From positions 1-43,309 of the forward strand of contig NZ_BOMN01000006.1 of assembly GCF_016862215.1 (NCBI RefSeq): a DNA stretch of 43,309 nt, given 5' to 3'. This document shows positions 36,053 through 43,309 of the stretch, piece by piece (the first letter of the stretch is position 1; the number at the start of each line of letters is the position of its first letter). The position numbers and the translations under genes were made by a program. The notes beneath the pieces are model-generated. The model worked only from the letters and a program-made list of their open reading frames with translations, was not told the origin of the DNA and did no database searches. The DNA is from Winogradskya humida. Lineage in GTDB: Bacteria > Actinomycetota > Actinomycetes > Mycobacteriales > Micromonosporaceae.

Positions 36053-37084
36053 TCACCGTCTCGGGCGACGGCGGTTGGCACCGGCCAGCCGGACGGCCCG
36101 GCGACCGCTCTCGACGGCCACCTCGTGGTGCAGTTTGCGCCAGCTCTCCCATCGCCGGGGCGTCAGATCGCCGTCCGCGAGGGCGTCCTGGATCGCACAC
36201 CCCGGCTCGCCGTCGTGACCACAGTCACTGAACCTGCAGTGCTCGGCCATCTCCGCGACATCCGCGAAGGCCCGGTCGAGACCGCCGGCCGTGTCGAGCA
36301 GCCCGACCCCACGGATGCCGGGTGTGTCCAGCACGGCACCCCCACCGGGGATCAGGACCAGATTTCTGTACGCGGTGGTGTGCCGGCCTTTACCGTCGGC
36401 GCGCCGGATCTCCTGGACGCCCATCACGTCCGTCCCCGCGAGAGCGTTGACGAGCGTCGACTTGCCCGCGCCGGAGCGCCCCAGCAGCGCCAGGGTCCGG
36501 CCCGCGGTGACGTATTCGCGCAGCTCGGCGATGCCGGCGCCGGTGCGGGTGCTGACGGGCTGGACGCGTACCCCTGAAGCGATCTTGGAAAGCTGGCGCG
36601 CGACCGCCTGCGGGTCCCCCGACGTGTCGCTCTTGGAAAGCACGATCAGTGGTTGCGCACCCGACTCGAAAGCAAGAGCGAGGAGACGTTCGACACGTGC
36701 GTCGTCGGGCATCGGATGCAGCGGTTCGACAACCGCGACGGTGTCCATGTTGGCGGCCAGGACCTGGCCACGAGAGTCTTTATCGGCCGTACGCCGGATG
36801 AGCACGGTCCGTCGTGGCAGCACCAGCTCGACGGTGGTTCGCCGGTCGGGCCAGCGCCGCAGCACCACCCAGTCACCGGCGCAGGGCAGATCGGCGGGAT
36901 CACCGACCGCGCTGAGCAGCAGATTGCCGGCCAGACTGGCACGTTGGACGCCGTCGTCGGTGAGCACGGTGCAGACGCCACGGTCAGCGCGCAGAACCCG
37001 GCCCGCGCACGTGTCGGGGCGGTCGAAGGGACGATATGCGGACGCGAGAGTCGCGTCCCAACCCAGTGCGGGCAGGTCGGACAT
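36053..37084 (-). CDS. rsgA: Ribosome small subunit-dependent GTPase RsgA
   Basis: A 343-residue circularly permuted GTPase that checks late 30S ribosome maturation. The N-terminal OB-fold region (about 1-95) has CAGDWVVLRRWPD. The permuted G motifs run G4 (VLSKSD, residues 148-153), G1 (GRSGAGKST, 202-210), then G3 (LDTPGIRGVG). A zinc-binding tail has EHCRFSDCGHDGEPGCAIQDA. ATG 37084 has AAGGG at close to ideal spacing. The C-terminus is Arg-rich (ANRRRPRR). It is divergent from the DinB-like/MBL pair. Confidence 0.94.
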   Translation of the reverse strand: MSDLPALGWDATLASAYRPFDRPDTCAGRVLRADRGVCTVLTDDGVQRASLAGNLLLSAVGDPADLPCAGDWVVLRRWPDRRTTVELVLPRRTVLIRRTADKDSRGQVLAANMDTVAVVEPLHPMPDDARVERLLALAFESGAQPLIVLSKSDTSGDPQAVARQLSKIASGVRVQPVSTRTGAGIAELREYVTAGRTLALLGRSGAGKSTLVNALAGTDVMGVQEIRRADGKGRHTTAYRNLVLIPGGGAVLDTPGIRGVGLLDTAGGLDRAFADVAEMAEHCRFSDCGHDGEPGCAIQDALADGDLTPRRWESWRKLHHEVAVESGRRAVRLAGANRRRPRR

Positions 37085-37239
37085 GATTAACCCTTAGTGT
37101 CGAAAAAGACCGGATCGAAGAGGGGACGCACGGACAAGCACGGGATCCCACCTCCTCCACGGGTTGTTCTCGACGCGTCTGCACTGACGGTACGTACGCC
37201 GCCACCGCCACGAAAGCGAATTCCGGCGGCCGCGGGCGC

Positions 37240-37245
37240 TAGGGT
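37240..37245 (+). promoter_or_regulatory. Candidate -10 for the DinB-like/MBL operon (leaderless)
   Basis: TAGGGT ends six bases before the GTG at 37252 and there is no Shine-Dalgarno, suggesting a leaderless mRNA. No clear -35. Confidence 0.45.
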
Positions 37246-37251
37246 CTTGGC

Positions 37252-37950
37252 GTGACGATGGATCCCTTGGTCCTCATGACCGATGTCGATCAGGCGACCG
37301 AGCTGCTGCTCGGCACCGCGGAGCAGCTCGACCCCGGCGCGGCCTCCCTGCTGCCGGGCTGGACGGTCGGCCACGTGCTCACCCACGTCGCCCGCAACGC
37401 CGACTCCTACACCAACCTGCTGACCTGGGCGCGGACCGGCGTGGAGACACCCCAGTACGCGTCGCCGACCGCGCGCGACGAAGGAATCGAGGCGGGCCGC
37501 CGGCGCCCGCTCGCCGAGCAGCTCGACGACATCCGCGAAGCCCACGAACGATTCGCGGACGCGGCCGCCGCGATGCCCGCCGAGGCGTGGACGTTCGTCC
37601 TGCCCTCCACCGGCCAGTCCGCGGCGGCGGTCCCCTGGGCCCGGCTGCGCGAGGTCGCCGTGCACCACGTCGACCTCGGCGGCGAGTACACCCCGCAGGA
37701 CTGGTCCGACGCGTTCGCGCTGCGCCTGCTCCGCGAGATTGTCACCGGCGGCGCCCATGCGAGCACCCCGATGATCCTGCGCCCGCAGGGCACCGACCAT
37801 GCGCTGACCATCGGCGAGGCCACCGGCACGACCCCGGTGATCGGGGGCCCGACCCGCTCGATCACCGCCTGGCTGGCCGGCCGCGGCGACGGCGCGGACC
37901 TGACGGTCGCCCCCGACGGAGAACTGCCCGTACCAGGAAGATGGAAGTGA
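37252..37950 (+). CDS. Mycothiol-dependent maleylpyruvate isomerase-like (DinB-fold) protein
   Basis: A 232-residue protein of the actinobacterial maleylpyruvate isomerase/DinB-like superfamily, metal-binding four-helix-bundle enzymes that often use mycothiol. Evidence: the first helix TDVDQATELLLGTAEQLDPGAASLLPGWTVGHVLTHVARNADSYTNLLTWA (first metal His in GHVLTH), PLAEQLDDIREAHERFADAA, and LREVAVHHVDLGGEYTPQDW with the second metal His pair. The C-terminal sterol-carrier-like part (GAHASTPMILRPQGT...ITAWLAGRGDGADL) is typical. The true substrate is unknown. It is one base upstream of the MBL gene, so the pair probably acts together, for example in thiol conjugate processing (inference). Confidence 0.85.
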   Translation: MTMDPLVLMTDVDQATELLLGTAEQLDPGAASLLPGWTVGHVLTHVARNADSYTNLLTWARTGVETPQYASPTARDEGIEAGRRRPLAEQLDDIREAHERFADAAAAMPAEAWTFVLPSTGQSAAAVPWARLREVAVHHVDLGGEYTPQDWSDAFALRLLREIVTGGAHASTPMILRPQGTDHALTIGEATGTTPVIGGPTRSITAWLAGRGDGADLTVAPDGELPVPGRWK

Positions 37951-37951
37951 C

Positions 37952-38605
37952 ATGACTTACACCGGAGACGTGACCGTGGGCTCGGCTCCCGCGGTCCGCG
38001 AGCTGAACGGCCTGACGGTCACCAAGGTCGCCGTCGGCACCCACAACAACAACGCCTACCTGCTGCGCTGTGGATCCGACGGCAGCCAGCTGCTGATCGA
38101 CGCGGCCAGCGAGGCCCCGGTCCTGCTCGGCCTGATCGGCGACGCCGGCCTGACCACCGTGGTGACCACCCACCAGCACTGGGACCACCACGGCGCACTG
38201 GCGGAAATCGTCAAGGCGACCGGGGCACGGTCCATCGCCGGCACGGACGACGCGGCCGCCATCCCGGTGGTCACCGAAACGGTCAACGATGGCGACACGA
38301 TCACCGTCGGCGACTGCACCCTCGAAGTGATCCACGTGGTGGGGCACACTCCCGGCTCGATCGTGCTGCTCTACCGCGAGCCGGGCGGCATCGCTCACCT
38401 GTTCACCGGGGACAGCCTGTTCCCCGGCGGCGTCGGCGCCACAGGCGGGGACAAGGCAAAGTTCACGTCGCTCATCAACGACGTGTCCGCCAAGCTGTTC
38501 GACCGGCTCCCCGACGACACCTGGTTCTACCCGGGCCACGGCAACGACTCCACCCTCGGCGCCGAACGTCCCAGCCTGCCGGAGTGGCGCGCCCGCGGCT
38601 GGTAA
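37952..38605 (+). CDS. MBL-fold metallo-hydrolase
   Basis: A 217-residue metallo-beta-lactamase-fold hydrolase. The metal motif is THQHWDHHGAL (H-x-H-x-D-H), followed by VVGHTPGSIVLLYR, HLFTGDSLFPGG (bridging Asp) and FYPGHGNDSTLG (last His). This is the glyoxalase II/persulfide dioxygenase-like subgroup, acting on thioesters or related substrates. It starts one base after the upstream DinB-fold gene, whose end provides GGAAG as ribosome site. Its last codons (encoding WRARGW) and TAA stop are reproduced 136 bp downstream at the far end of a 21-bp tandem array. Confidence 0.92.
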   Translation: MTYTGDVTVGSAPAVRELNGLTVTKVAVGTHNNNAYLLRCGSDGSQLLIDAASEAPVLLGLIGDAGLTTVVTTHQHWDHHGALAEIVKATGARSIAGTDDAAAIPVVTETVNDGDTITVGDCTLEVIHVVGHTPGSIVLLYREPGGIAHLFTGDSLFPGGVGATGGDKAKFTSLINDVSAKLFDRLPDDTWFYPGHGNDSTLGAERPSLPEWRARGW

Positions 38606-38753
38606 GCCTCCGGCTGGCACACCCGGGGTCTCCGGCTCGCGCACCCGGGCCTTCGGCTCGCGCACCCGGGCCTTCGGCTCGCGCACCCGGGCCTTCGGCT
38701 CGCGCACCCGGGCCTTCGGCTGGCGCGCCCCGGGCTTGGTAAGCCTTCGGCGA
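38585..38753 (+). repeat. 21-bp tandem array bounded by duplicated MBL gene 3' end
   Basis: Six units related to CTTCGGCTCGCGCACCCGGG (period 21) span 38608-38735; three consecutive ones (38651-38713) are identical. The array is flanked by two copies of the MBL 3' terminus: TGGCGCGCCC...GGTAAGCC at 38585-38608, with the real stop TAA, and a near copy at 38721-38745. The gene end is therefore part of the repeated material. Confidence 0.88.
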
Positions 38754-38819
38754 AACGGTTGCCGGGGGCGGCGGGCGCGAACGTAGAGTCGGAGGACCCC
38801 GAGCCCTCCGGAGGTCGCG

Positions 38820-39479
38820 ATGGATCCTCGCTACGACAGCCTGCGCTGGCAGCCGTCCCAGCCCGCCGCCCCCGAGCCCTGGCAGACACCCGGCCCGTGG
38901 CCCAACGGCAGCCCCGGCGGCGCGGGCCCCGGCATCCCCGGCTGGCTCGAGGAACGCCTCTTCGACCAGCGCATCGTCATGATCAGAGGCTCATTGACCG
39001 GTCACACGGCCTCCAGCACGGCGGCCGCCCTGCTCACCCTCGACGCCTCCGGCCCGGAGCCGATCCAGCTCCACGTGGCCAGCGGATCGGGCGACCTCAA
39101 CGCCGCCCACGCGGTCATCGACGTGATCGACGCGATGACGGCACCGGTCCACGCCGTGGTCACGTCCGAGGCCGGAGGCGCTGTCCTCGCCGTTCTGGCC
39201 GCCGCGCAGCAGCGGTCCGCCTACAGGCATGCTCGCTTCCGCCTGGCCGAACCCCGCGCGGCCGGGGTCATGGGTACGGCCGACGAGGTCGCCGCCGCTG
39301 CCGGCCAGCACCTCAGGGAGCTGGAAGAAGTCGTCCTGCGCCTGGTCGAGGTCACCGGCCAGACCCGCAGCCGGATCGAGGACGACCTCTCCGCCGGCCG
39401 CATCCTCTCCGCCGAGGAAGCCAAGGCCTACGGCCTCATCGACACCATCGTCGGCAAAGGCGGCACCCTCGAAGAGTGA
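38820..39479 (+). CDS. ClpP-like protein lacking the catalytic triad
   Basis: A 219-residue protein with a Pro/Gly-rich N-terminal extension of about 40 residues, then a ClpP/crotonase-like fold: WLEERLFDQRIVMIRGSL...PIQLHVASGSGDLNAAHAVIDVIDAM, and a C-terminus RIEDDLSAGRILSAEEAKAYGLIDTIVGKGG that is clearly ClpP. The catalytic Ser of GQAASMG aligns with Gly120 in EAGGAVLA, the catalytic His with Ala143 in RFRLAEP, and the Asp region is altered to AGR. It is therefore probably an inactive ring subunit or regulator of ClpP, or has another function. GGAGG precedes the ATG and a TAGAGT -10 box lies upstream (about 38785). Convergent with the L11 paralogue. Confidence 0.85.
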   Translation: MDPRYDSLRWQPSQPAAPEPWQTPGPWPNGSPGGAGPGIPGWLEERLFDQRIVMIRGSLTGHTASSTAAALLTLDASGPEPIQLHVASGSGDLNAAHAVIDVIDAMTAPVHAVVTSEAGGAVLAVLAAAQQRSAYRHARFRLAEPRAAGVMGTADEVAAAAGQHLRELEEVVLRLVEVTGQTRSRIEDDLSAGRILSAEEAKAYGLIDTIVGKGGTLEE

Positions 39480-39546
39480 CCACCCGGTGACCGCCGACCC
39501 CCGATGTCGGGCCCCCGGCGTCCGTGTGCTCCAGGGCGCGGATACG

Positions 39547-39584
39547 CCGACGGCGCGGCTCCCCGGAGGGAACCGCGCCGTCGG
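39547..39584. terminator. Bidirectional terminator between ClpP-like and L11-paralogue genes
   Basis: A 17-bp stem (39547-39563 with 39568-39584), one wobble pair on the minus strand and a four-base loop. It lies between two convergent genes and can serve both. Confidence 0.8.
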
Positions 39585-39613
39585 GCGAAGCTTTACTGCT
39601 CAGGCGTGCTTGC

Positions 39614-40036
39614 TCACGGAACCTTGACGCCCATGGAGCGCGCGGTGCCGGCCACGACCTTGATCGCGGCGTCCAGGTCGTTGGCGTTGAGGTCGGGGAG
39701 CTTGCGCTCCGCGATCGCCTTGATCTGGTCGTTGCTCAGCGTGCCCACCGTCTGCGTCAGCGGGTTGGACGCGCCCGACTGGATGCCCAGAGCCTTGCGG
39801 ATCAGGAAGCTCGTCGGCGGCGTCTTGTAGGCGAGCTGGTGGCTGCGGTCCTCGAAGACGCTGACGATGACCGGGATGATCTCGCCACGGTTCTTCGACG
39901 TCGCCTCGTCGTACTCAAGCTTGACGGCACGCATGTTGGCACCGGTCGGGCCAAGCATCTTACCGAGGTCCACCATCGCGGCGTTACCCGCCTCAAGCGC
40001 GAGGGTTACCTCATGGGTCTTTTTCTTGGGCGGCAT
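39614..40036 (-). CDS. Divergent ribosomal protein L11 paralogue
   Basis: A 140-residue L11-family protein; normal L11 is 141-144. The C-terminal domain is typical (IIPVIVSVFEDRSHQLAYKTPPTSFLIRKALGIQSG...AIAERKLPDLNANDLDAAIKVVAGTARSMGVKV). The N-terminal domain is strongly altered. The usual proline-rich segment before VGPALGQ-GVN (prolines 20, 22, 23 and 26 in E. coli numbering), which forms the thiopeptide contact and the hinge region, reads NAAMVDLGKMLGPTGAN; none of those prolines remain (V22, D23, K26). ATG 40036 has a perfect AAGGAG. It is not next to nusG, secE or rplA, so it is probably a second L11 copy, perhaps for specialised ribosomes or antibiotic tolerance (inference). Confidence 0.85.
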   Translation of the reverse strand: MPPKKKTHEVTLALEAGNAAMVDLGKMLGPTGANMRAVKLEYDEATSKNRGEIIPVIVSVFEDRSHQLAYKTPPTSFLIRKALGIQSGASNPLTQTVGTLSNDQIKAIAERKLPDLNANDLDAAIKVVAGTARSMGVKVP

Positions 40037-40153
40037 TACGCAAAGCTCCTTAGTGTGTGCTGCACGGGCCAAATTCAGGAGCTCGCCAGCATCTCGACGC
40101 ACGACAACCCCGAGACTTTACTACTGCGCTCGTTCACAGGTCAAAACGCACAT

Positions 40154-40225
40154 CGGTCCTGACACACGGACCGGTCCTGACACACGAACCATCCTGAAAC
40201 GCAGAACGGTCCTGACGCAAAGAGC
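40154..40225. repeat. 18-bp tandem array upstream of the L11 paralogue
   Basis: Four 18-bp units related to CGGTCCTGACACACGGAC: 40154-40171, 40172-40189, 40190-40207 and 40208-40225. The first two differ at two bases; the others are decayed. The array starts about 118 bp upstream of the L11-paralogue ATG in its promoter side. The rest of 40037-40320 shows nothing I can name. Confidence 0.8.
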
Positions 40226-40320
40226 AGCGGCGCACAGCCTCGGGTTCACTTGACATCATACGCCGACCCCGGCCGGGCCACCGACCCGGTCCTGCGAGCA
40301 GGCGCTCCGGCCCGCGGCTG

Positions 40321-41124
40321 TCAGTACTTGTCGCAGTAGCAGGACAGCATCAGATAGCGGACGGTGCTGACGTATTCGGGATTGGGGAGCTTCTTGGACG
40401 CGTACGCCTCCTCGACCGGGCCCCGGCCCACGTTGTAGCCGGAGATGACCATGTTGAGCAGGCACATGTCGGATTTTGACCTGCACTTGGCGGGGCTCAG
40501 GTCATAGGTGTTCTTGAAGTAGAGCTCGCCGAAGACCTTGGTGAGCCACGCCAGGTAGTTGGCGCCGAGCACGGCGTTCTGCTTGTAGTCGTGGCTGTCG
40601 TACGTCTGCGCGAAGCGATTGTTGATGAACGCTTCCGTGTCGGGCATCACCTGCATCAGCCCCCGGCCGCCGTCGCAGTTGACGACGTCGGACTGCCAGC
40701 CGCTCTCGTGCCAGGCCGTGGCGATCACCAGGCGGCTGGGGACCTTGAGCTCGGGCGCCGAGGTCGGCCAGTAGGTCTTGGCCGCGGCCGTCTTGAGCGC
40801 CGCCTTGGCCTTGCTCTTGGAGACCAGCTTGCCCTCGTGCTTCGCGCAGGCCGGCAGCTGGAAGTTGTTGGGGTCCTCGGTCGGCGTGGCCGAGGTCTTC
40901 GACGGCTTGGGCTTCGGCTTCTTGGATTTCGACGGCGACGGTTTTGGTTCCGGCGAGGGCGACTCGGTCTTGTCGGCCGGCGAGGTCGGCGCGACCGACG
41001 CGGTCTCGGCCACGGGACCGGCGAGCGAGGAGGCCTGCCCGGTGTCGTCGCGGAACAGCCCACAGCCGCCGACCATCACTATCGCGGCAATTCCGGCGGC
41101 AACCCACGAGAGCTTGCGATCCAT
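40321..41124 (-). CDS. SLT-domain lytic transglycosylase lipoprotein
   Basis: A 267-residue exported peptidoglycan lyase. The N-terminus is a lipoprotein signal (MDRKLSWVAAGIAAIVMVGGC, lipobox VGGC). A linker of about 65 residues is rich in Pro, Ser, Lys and Thr and probably spans the wall. The catalytic domain has the SLT family-1 motifs: catalytic Glu in ATAWHESGWQ, GLMQVMPDTEAF, LGANYLAWLTKVFG and ISGYNVGRGPVEEAY. Two cysteine pairs (CAKH..., VVNCDGG, AKCRSKSDMCLL, SCYCDKY) suggest disulfides. GGAAGGA lies about eight bases before the ATG. It is divergent from typA. Confidence 0.92.
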   Translation of the reverse strand: MDRKLSWVAAGIAAIVMVGGCGLFRDDTGQASSLAGPVAETASVAPTSPADKTESPSPEPKPSPSKSKKPKPKPSKTSATPTEDPNNFQLPACAKHEGKLVSKSKAKAALKTAAAKTYWPTSAPELKVPSRLVIATAWHESGWQSDVVNCDGGRGLMQVMPDTEAFINNRFAQTYDSHDYKQNAVLGANYLAWLTKVFGELYFKNTYDLSPAKCRSKSDMCLLNMVISGYNVGRGPVEEAYASKKLPNPEYVSTVRYLMLSCYCDKY

Positions 41125-41284
41125 CGACGGGGTCCTTCCGCGGTGCCGATCCGACGGCTGAACGCTAACAGCGGAGGGGTCTCGTCGCCGCCCGGCAAAC
41201 GGGACATAAAGAACAGGTGCCGCAACCGGTTCCGGCTATCCCACAGGGATCGACCCCGGGGCGACAATCGCAACCCAGACCGGG

Positions 41285-41290
41285 GACAAT
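41285..41290 (+). promoter_or_regulatory. Candidate -10 for typA (possibly leaderless)
   Basis: GACAAT ends six bases before the typA ATG at 41297. A similar GCGACAAT lies 24 bp upstream, so two overlapping promoters are possible. A weak GGGGA could act as a ribosome site instead. Confidence 0.35.
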
Positions 41291-41296
41291 AGCTCT

Positions 41297-43162
41297 ATGC
41301 AGACCCGCACCGACCTACGCAACGTCGCCATCATCGCCCACGTCGACCATGGCAAAACAACCCTGGTCGACGCCATGCTGCGCCAGGGGAGCCAGTCCCA
41401 CGCACGGGGCGAGATGGCCGACCGCGCCATGGACTCCATGGACCTGGAGCGGGAAAAGGGCATCACCATTCTCGCCAAGAACACGGCGATCAGCTACAAG
41501 CCCGCCGACGGCGAGCCCGTCACGATCAACATCATCGACACCCCCGGCCACGCCGACTTCGGTGGTGAGGTCGAGCGCGGCCTCACCATGGTCGACGGCG
41601 TCGCCCTGCTGGTCGACGCCAGCGAGGGCCCGCTGCCGCAGACCCGGTTCGTGCTCCGCAAGGCGCTGGCGGCCAAGCTGCCGATCATCCTGATCATCAA
41701 CAAGGTCGACCGCCCCGACGCCCGGATCAAGGAGGTCGTCGACGAGACCTACGAGCTCTTCCTCGACCTCGACGCCGACGAGCACCAGATCGAGTTCCCG
41801 ATCGTCTACGCGTGCGCGCGCGACGGCATCGCCTCGCTGACCCAGCCCAAGGACGGCACCGTCCCCGAGGACGCGACCGACCTCGAGGTGCTGTTCAGCA
41901 CGATCCTCGAGACCATCCCCGCCCCGACCTACACCGAGGGCGCCCCGCTGCAGGCACACGTCGTCAACCTCGACGCGTCCAACTTCCTCGGCCGGCTCGC
42001 GCTCTGCCGCGTCCACGAGGGCACGATCCGCAAGGGCCAGACCGTGGCCTGGTGCAAGACCGACGGCACGATCAGCAACGTGCGCATCTCCGAGCTGCTG
42101 ATCACCGAGGGACTCGACCGCAAGCCGGCCGAGAGCGCCGGCCCCGGCGACATCATGGCCGTCGCCGGCATCGCCGACATCATGATCGGCGAGACCCTCG
42201 CCGACGCCGAGAACCCGATCCCCCTGCCGCTGATCAGCGTCGACGAGCCGGCCATCTCGATGGTCCTGGGCACCAACACCTCGCCGCTGGTCGGCAAGGT
42301 CAAGGGCGCCAAGGTCACCGCCCGCATGGTCAAGGACCGCCTCGACAAGGAGCTGATCGGTAACGTCTCGCTCCGCATCCTCAACACCGAGCGCCCCGAC
42401 GCGTGGGAGGTCCAGGGCCGTGGTGAGCTCGCCCTCGCCATCCTGGTCGAGCAGATGCGCCGCGAGTCCTACGAGCTGACCGTCGGCAAGCCCCAGGTGG
42501 TCACCAAGACCATCGACGGCAAGGTCCACGAGCCGGTCGAGCGTCTCACCATCGACGCCCCCGACGAATACATGGGCGCCATCACCACGCTGCTCTCCAC
42601 CCGCAAGGGCCGTATGGAGGAGCTCATCAACCACGGCACCGGCTGGCTCCGCATGGAGTGGCTGGTCCCGGCGCGCGGCCTGATCGGCTTCCGCACCGAG
42701 TTCCTCACCGAGACCCGCGGCACAGGCATCATGCACCACCTGTTCGAGGCCTACGAGCCCTGGTTCGGCGAGTTGCGCACCCGCCAGAACGGCTCCCTGG
42801 TTGCCGACCGCGCCGGCGTGGTCACCCCGTTCGCCATGATCAACATCCAGGAGCGCGGCCAGCTCTTCGTCGAGCCGACCACCGAGGTCTACGAAGGCAT
42901 GATCATCGGTGAGAACAGCCGCGAGGACGACATGGACGTCAACATCACCAAGGAGAAGAAGCTCACCAACATGCGCGCCGCCAGCGCGGACAACACCGAA
43001 AAGGTGATCCCGCCGCGCAAGCTGTCGCTGGAGCAGTCCCTCGAGTTCTGCCGCGAGGACGAATGCGTCGAGGTCACACCGACCGCGATCCGCATCCGCA
43101 AGGTCGTCCTCGACCAGCAGACCCGCGGCCGCGCCGCTTCCCGCCGCAAGAACCAAGGCTGA
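41297..43162 (+). CDS. typA: Translational GTPase TypA/BipA
   Basis: A 621-residue ribosome-binding GTPase involved in ribosome assembly and stress or cold growth. G1 is [10 protein letters not shown] (residues 14-23), followed by the switch region [12 protein letters not shown]3 DTPGHADFG and G4 NKVDRPDAR. The beta-barrel domain II contains [20 protein letters not shown]. The EF-G-like domains III and V include [30 protein letters not shown] and [47 protein letters not shown]. The BipA-specific C-terminal domain has [44 protein letters not shown] perfect intrinsic terminator follows the stop. Confidence 0.97.
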   Translation: MQTRTDLRNVAIIAHVDHGKTTLVDAMLRQGSQSHARGEMADRAMDSMDLEREKGITILAKNTAISYKPADGEPVTINIIDTPGHADFGGEVERGLTMVDGVALLVDASEGPLPQTRFVLRKALAAKLPIILIINKVDRPDARIKEVVDETYELFLDLDADEHQIEFPIVYACARDGIASLTQPKDGTVPEDATDLEVLFSTILETIPAPTYTEGAPLQAHVVNLDASNFLGRLALCRVHEGTIRKGQTVAWCKTDGTISNVRISELLITEGLDRKPAESAGPGDIMAVAGIADIMIGETLADAENPIPLPLISVDEPAISMVLGTNTSPLVGKVKGAKVTARMVKDRLDKELIGNVSLRILNTERPDAWEVQGRGELALAILVEQMRRESYELTVGKPQVVTKTIDGKVHEPVERLTIDAPDEYMGAITTLLSTRKGRMEELINHGTGWLRMEWLVPARGLIGFRTEFLTETRGTGIMHHLFEAYEPWFGELRTRQNGSLVADRAGVVTPFAMINIQERGQLFVEPTTEVYEGMIIGENSREDDMDVNITKEKKLTNMRAASADNTEKVIPPRKLSLEQSLEFCREDECVEVTPTAIRIRKVVLDQQTRGRAASRRKNQG

Positions 43163-43168
43163 CAAACC

Positions 43169-43212
43169 AAAACCGCCGCTCTGGGTACGCCTACCAGAGC
43201 GGCGGTTTTCGT
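43169..43212 (+). terminator. Intrinsic terminator after typA
   Basis: A perfect 16-bp stem AAAACCGCCGCTCTGG / CCAGAGCGGCGGTTTT (43169-43184 with 43194-43209), with the T-rich end serving as U-tract. It starts seven bases after the stop. Confidence 0.9.
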
Positions 43213-43220
43213 TTACGCCC

Positions 43221-43309
43221 GCAACCCGGCCCACAGCAACCCGGCCCACAGCAACCCGGCCCACAGCAACCCGGCCCACAGCAACCCGGCCCACAGCAAC
43301 CCGGCCCAC
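43221..43309. repeat. 15-bp perfect tandem array running off the window end
   Basis: GCAACCCGGCCCACA is repeated without any mismatch at 43221, 43236, 43251, 43266, 43281 and 43296; the sixth copy is cut one base short by the window edge. It begins directly after the typA terminator. The true copy number is not visible. Confidence 0.95.

Noticed and set aside
39477..39500. Stop-codon repeat after the ClpP-like gene and after the L11 paralogue
   Set aside because: Only 6-8 bp around TGA recur once, which is within chance for this base composition, so they were not counted with the stop-seeded arrays.
41315..43309. Long minus-strand open frame opposite typA, beginning with a repeated GRVAV peptide
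   Set aside because: The N-terminal repeat is only the translation of the 15-bp tandem array and the rest is antisense to typA.

Overview
The window is GC-rich (about 70 %), densely coding DNA from a high-GC actinomycete. Genus-level assignment is inference, but the gene content points to a filamentous member of the Micromonosporaceae, most likely Actinoplanes-like: whiA, rbpA, opcA, the whiA/cuvA/rapZ/uvrC block, a mycothiol-type maleylpyruvate isomerase fold protein, and a flagellar export gene (fliQ). No tRNA, rRNA, CRISPR array, IS element or prophage was found.

Layout. 1-1.7 kb: two tandem paralogous proteins of unknown function and a small conserved protein. 1.9-9.9 kb: the actinobacterial heme-O/pentose-phosphate block, with ctaB divergent from tkt-tal-zwf-opcA-pgl. 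9.9-15.9 kb: an accessory stretch with a Nudix hydrolase, an NTF2-like protein, a WYL regulator, a DUF1905 protein, an FAD monooxygenase, an isolated fliQ, an ECF sigma operon that starts with an exported decapeptide-repeat protein, and a GNAT acetyltransferase. 16-20 kb (minus strand): rbpA, secG and gap-pgk-tpiA. 20.2-24.3 kb: a TetR / GH3 beta-glucosidase / MFS cassette placed between gap and whiA. 24.3-34.1 kb (minus): whiA, cuvA(yvcK), rapZ, uvrC, a Rieske lipoprotein and uvrA. 34.2-43.3 kb: a polytopic membrane protein, rsgA, a DinB-like/MBL-hydrolase pair, a ClpP-like protein without its catalytic residues, a divergent ribosomal protein L11 paralogue, an SLT-domain lipoprotein and typA/bipA.

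How the genes work together. tkt, tal, zwf, opcA and pgl make the oxidative and non-oxidative pentose-phosphate pathway. gap, pgk and tpiA cover the middle of glycolysis. The 20-24 kb cassette could feed glucose from beta-glucosides into both pathways. cuvA, rapZ and whiA link metabolism to growth and sporulation. uvrC and uvrA serve nucleotide excision repair.

The most unusual signal is a recurring architecture. Many genes have short tandem repeats whose first unit contains the gene's own last codons and stop codon. The unit differs from gene to gene: 15 bp at secG, about 41 bp at uvrC, 21 bp at the MBL gene, 14 bp at the 98-aa gene, 17 bp at rbpA, 22 bp at uvrA, about 40 bp at the GNAT gene, 9 bp at fliQ. 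Other strong points are the L11 paralogue that lacks the thiopeptide-contact prolines, the ClpP-like pseudoprotease, the decapeptide-repeat/ECF operon with a visible AAC-N16-CGTC promoter, the orphan fliQ, and a 28-bp palindrome in the TetR/beta-glucosidase divergent promoter.
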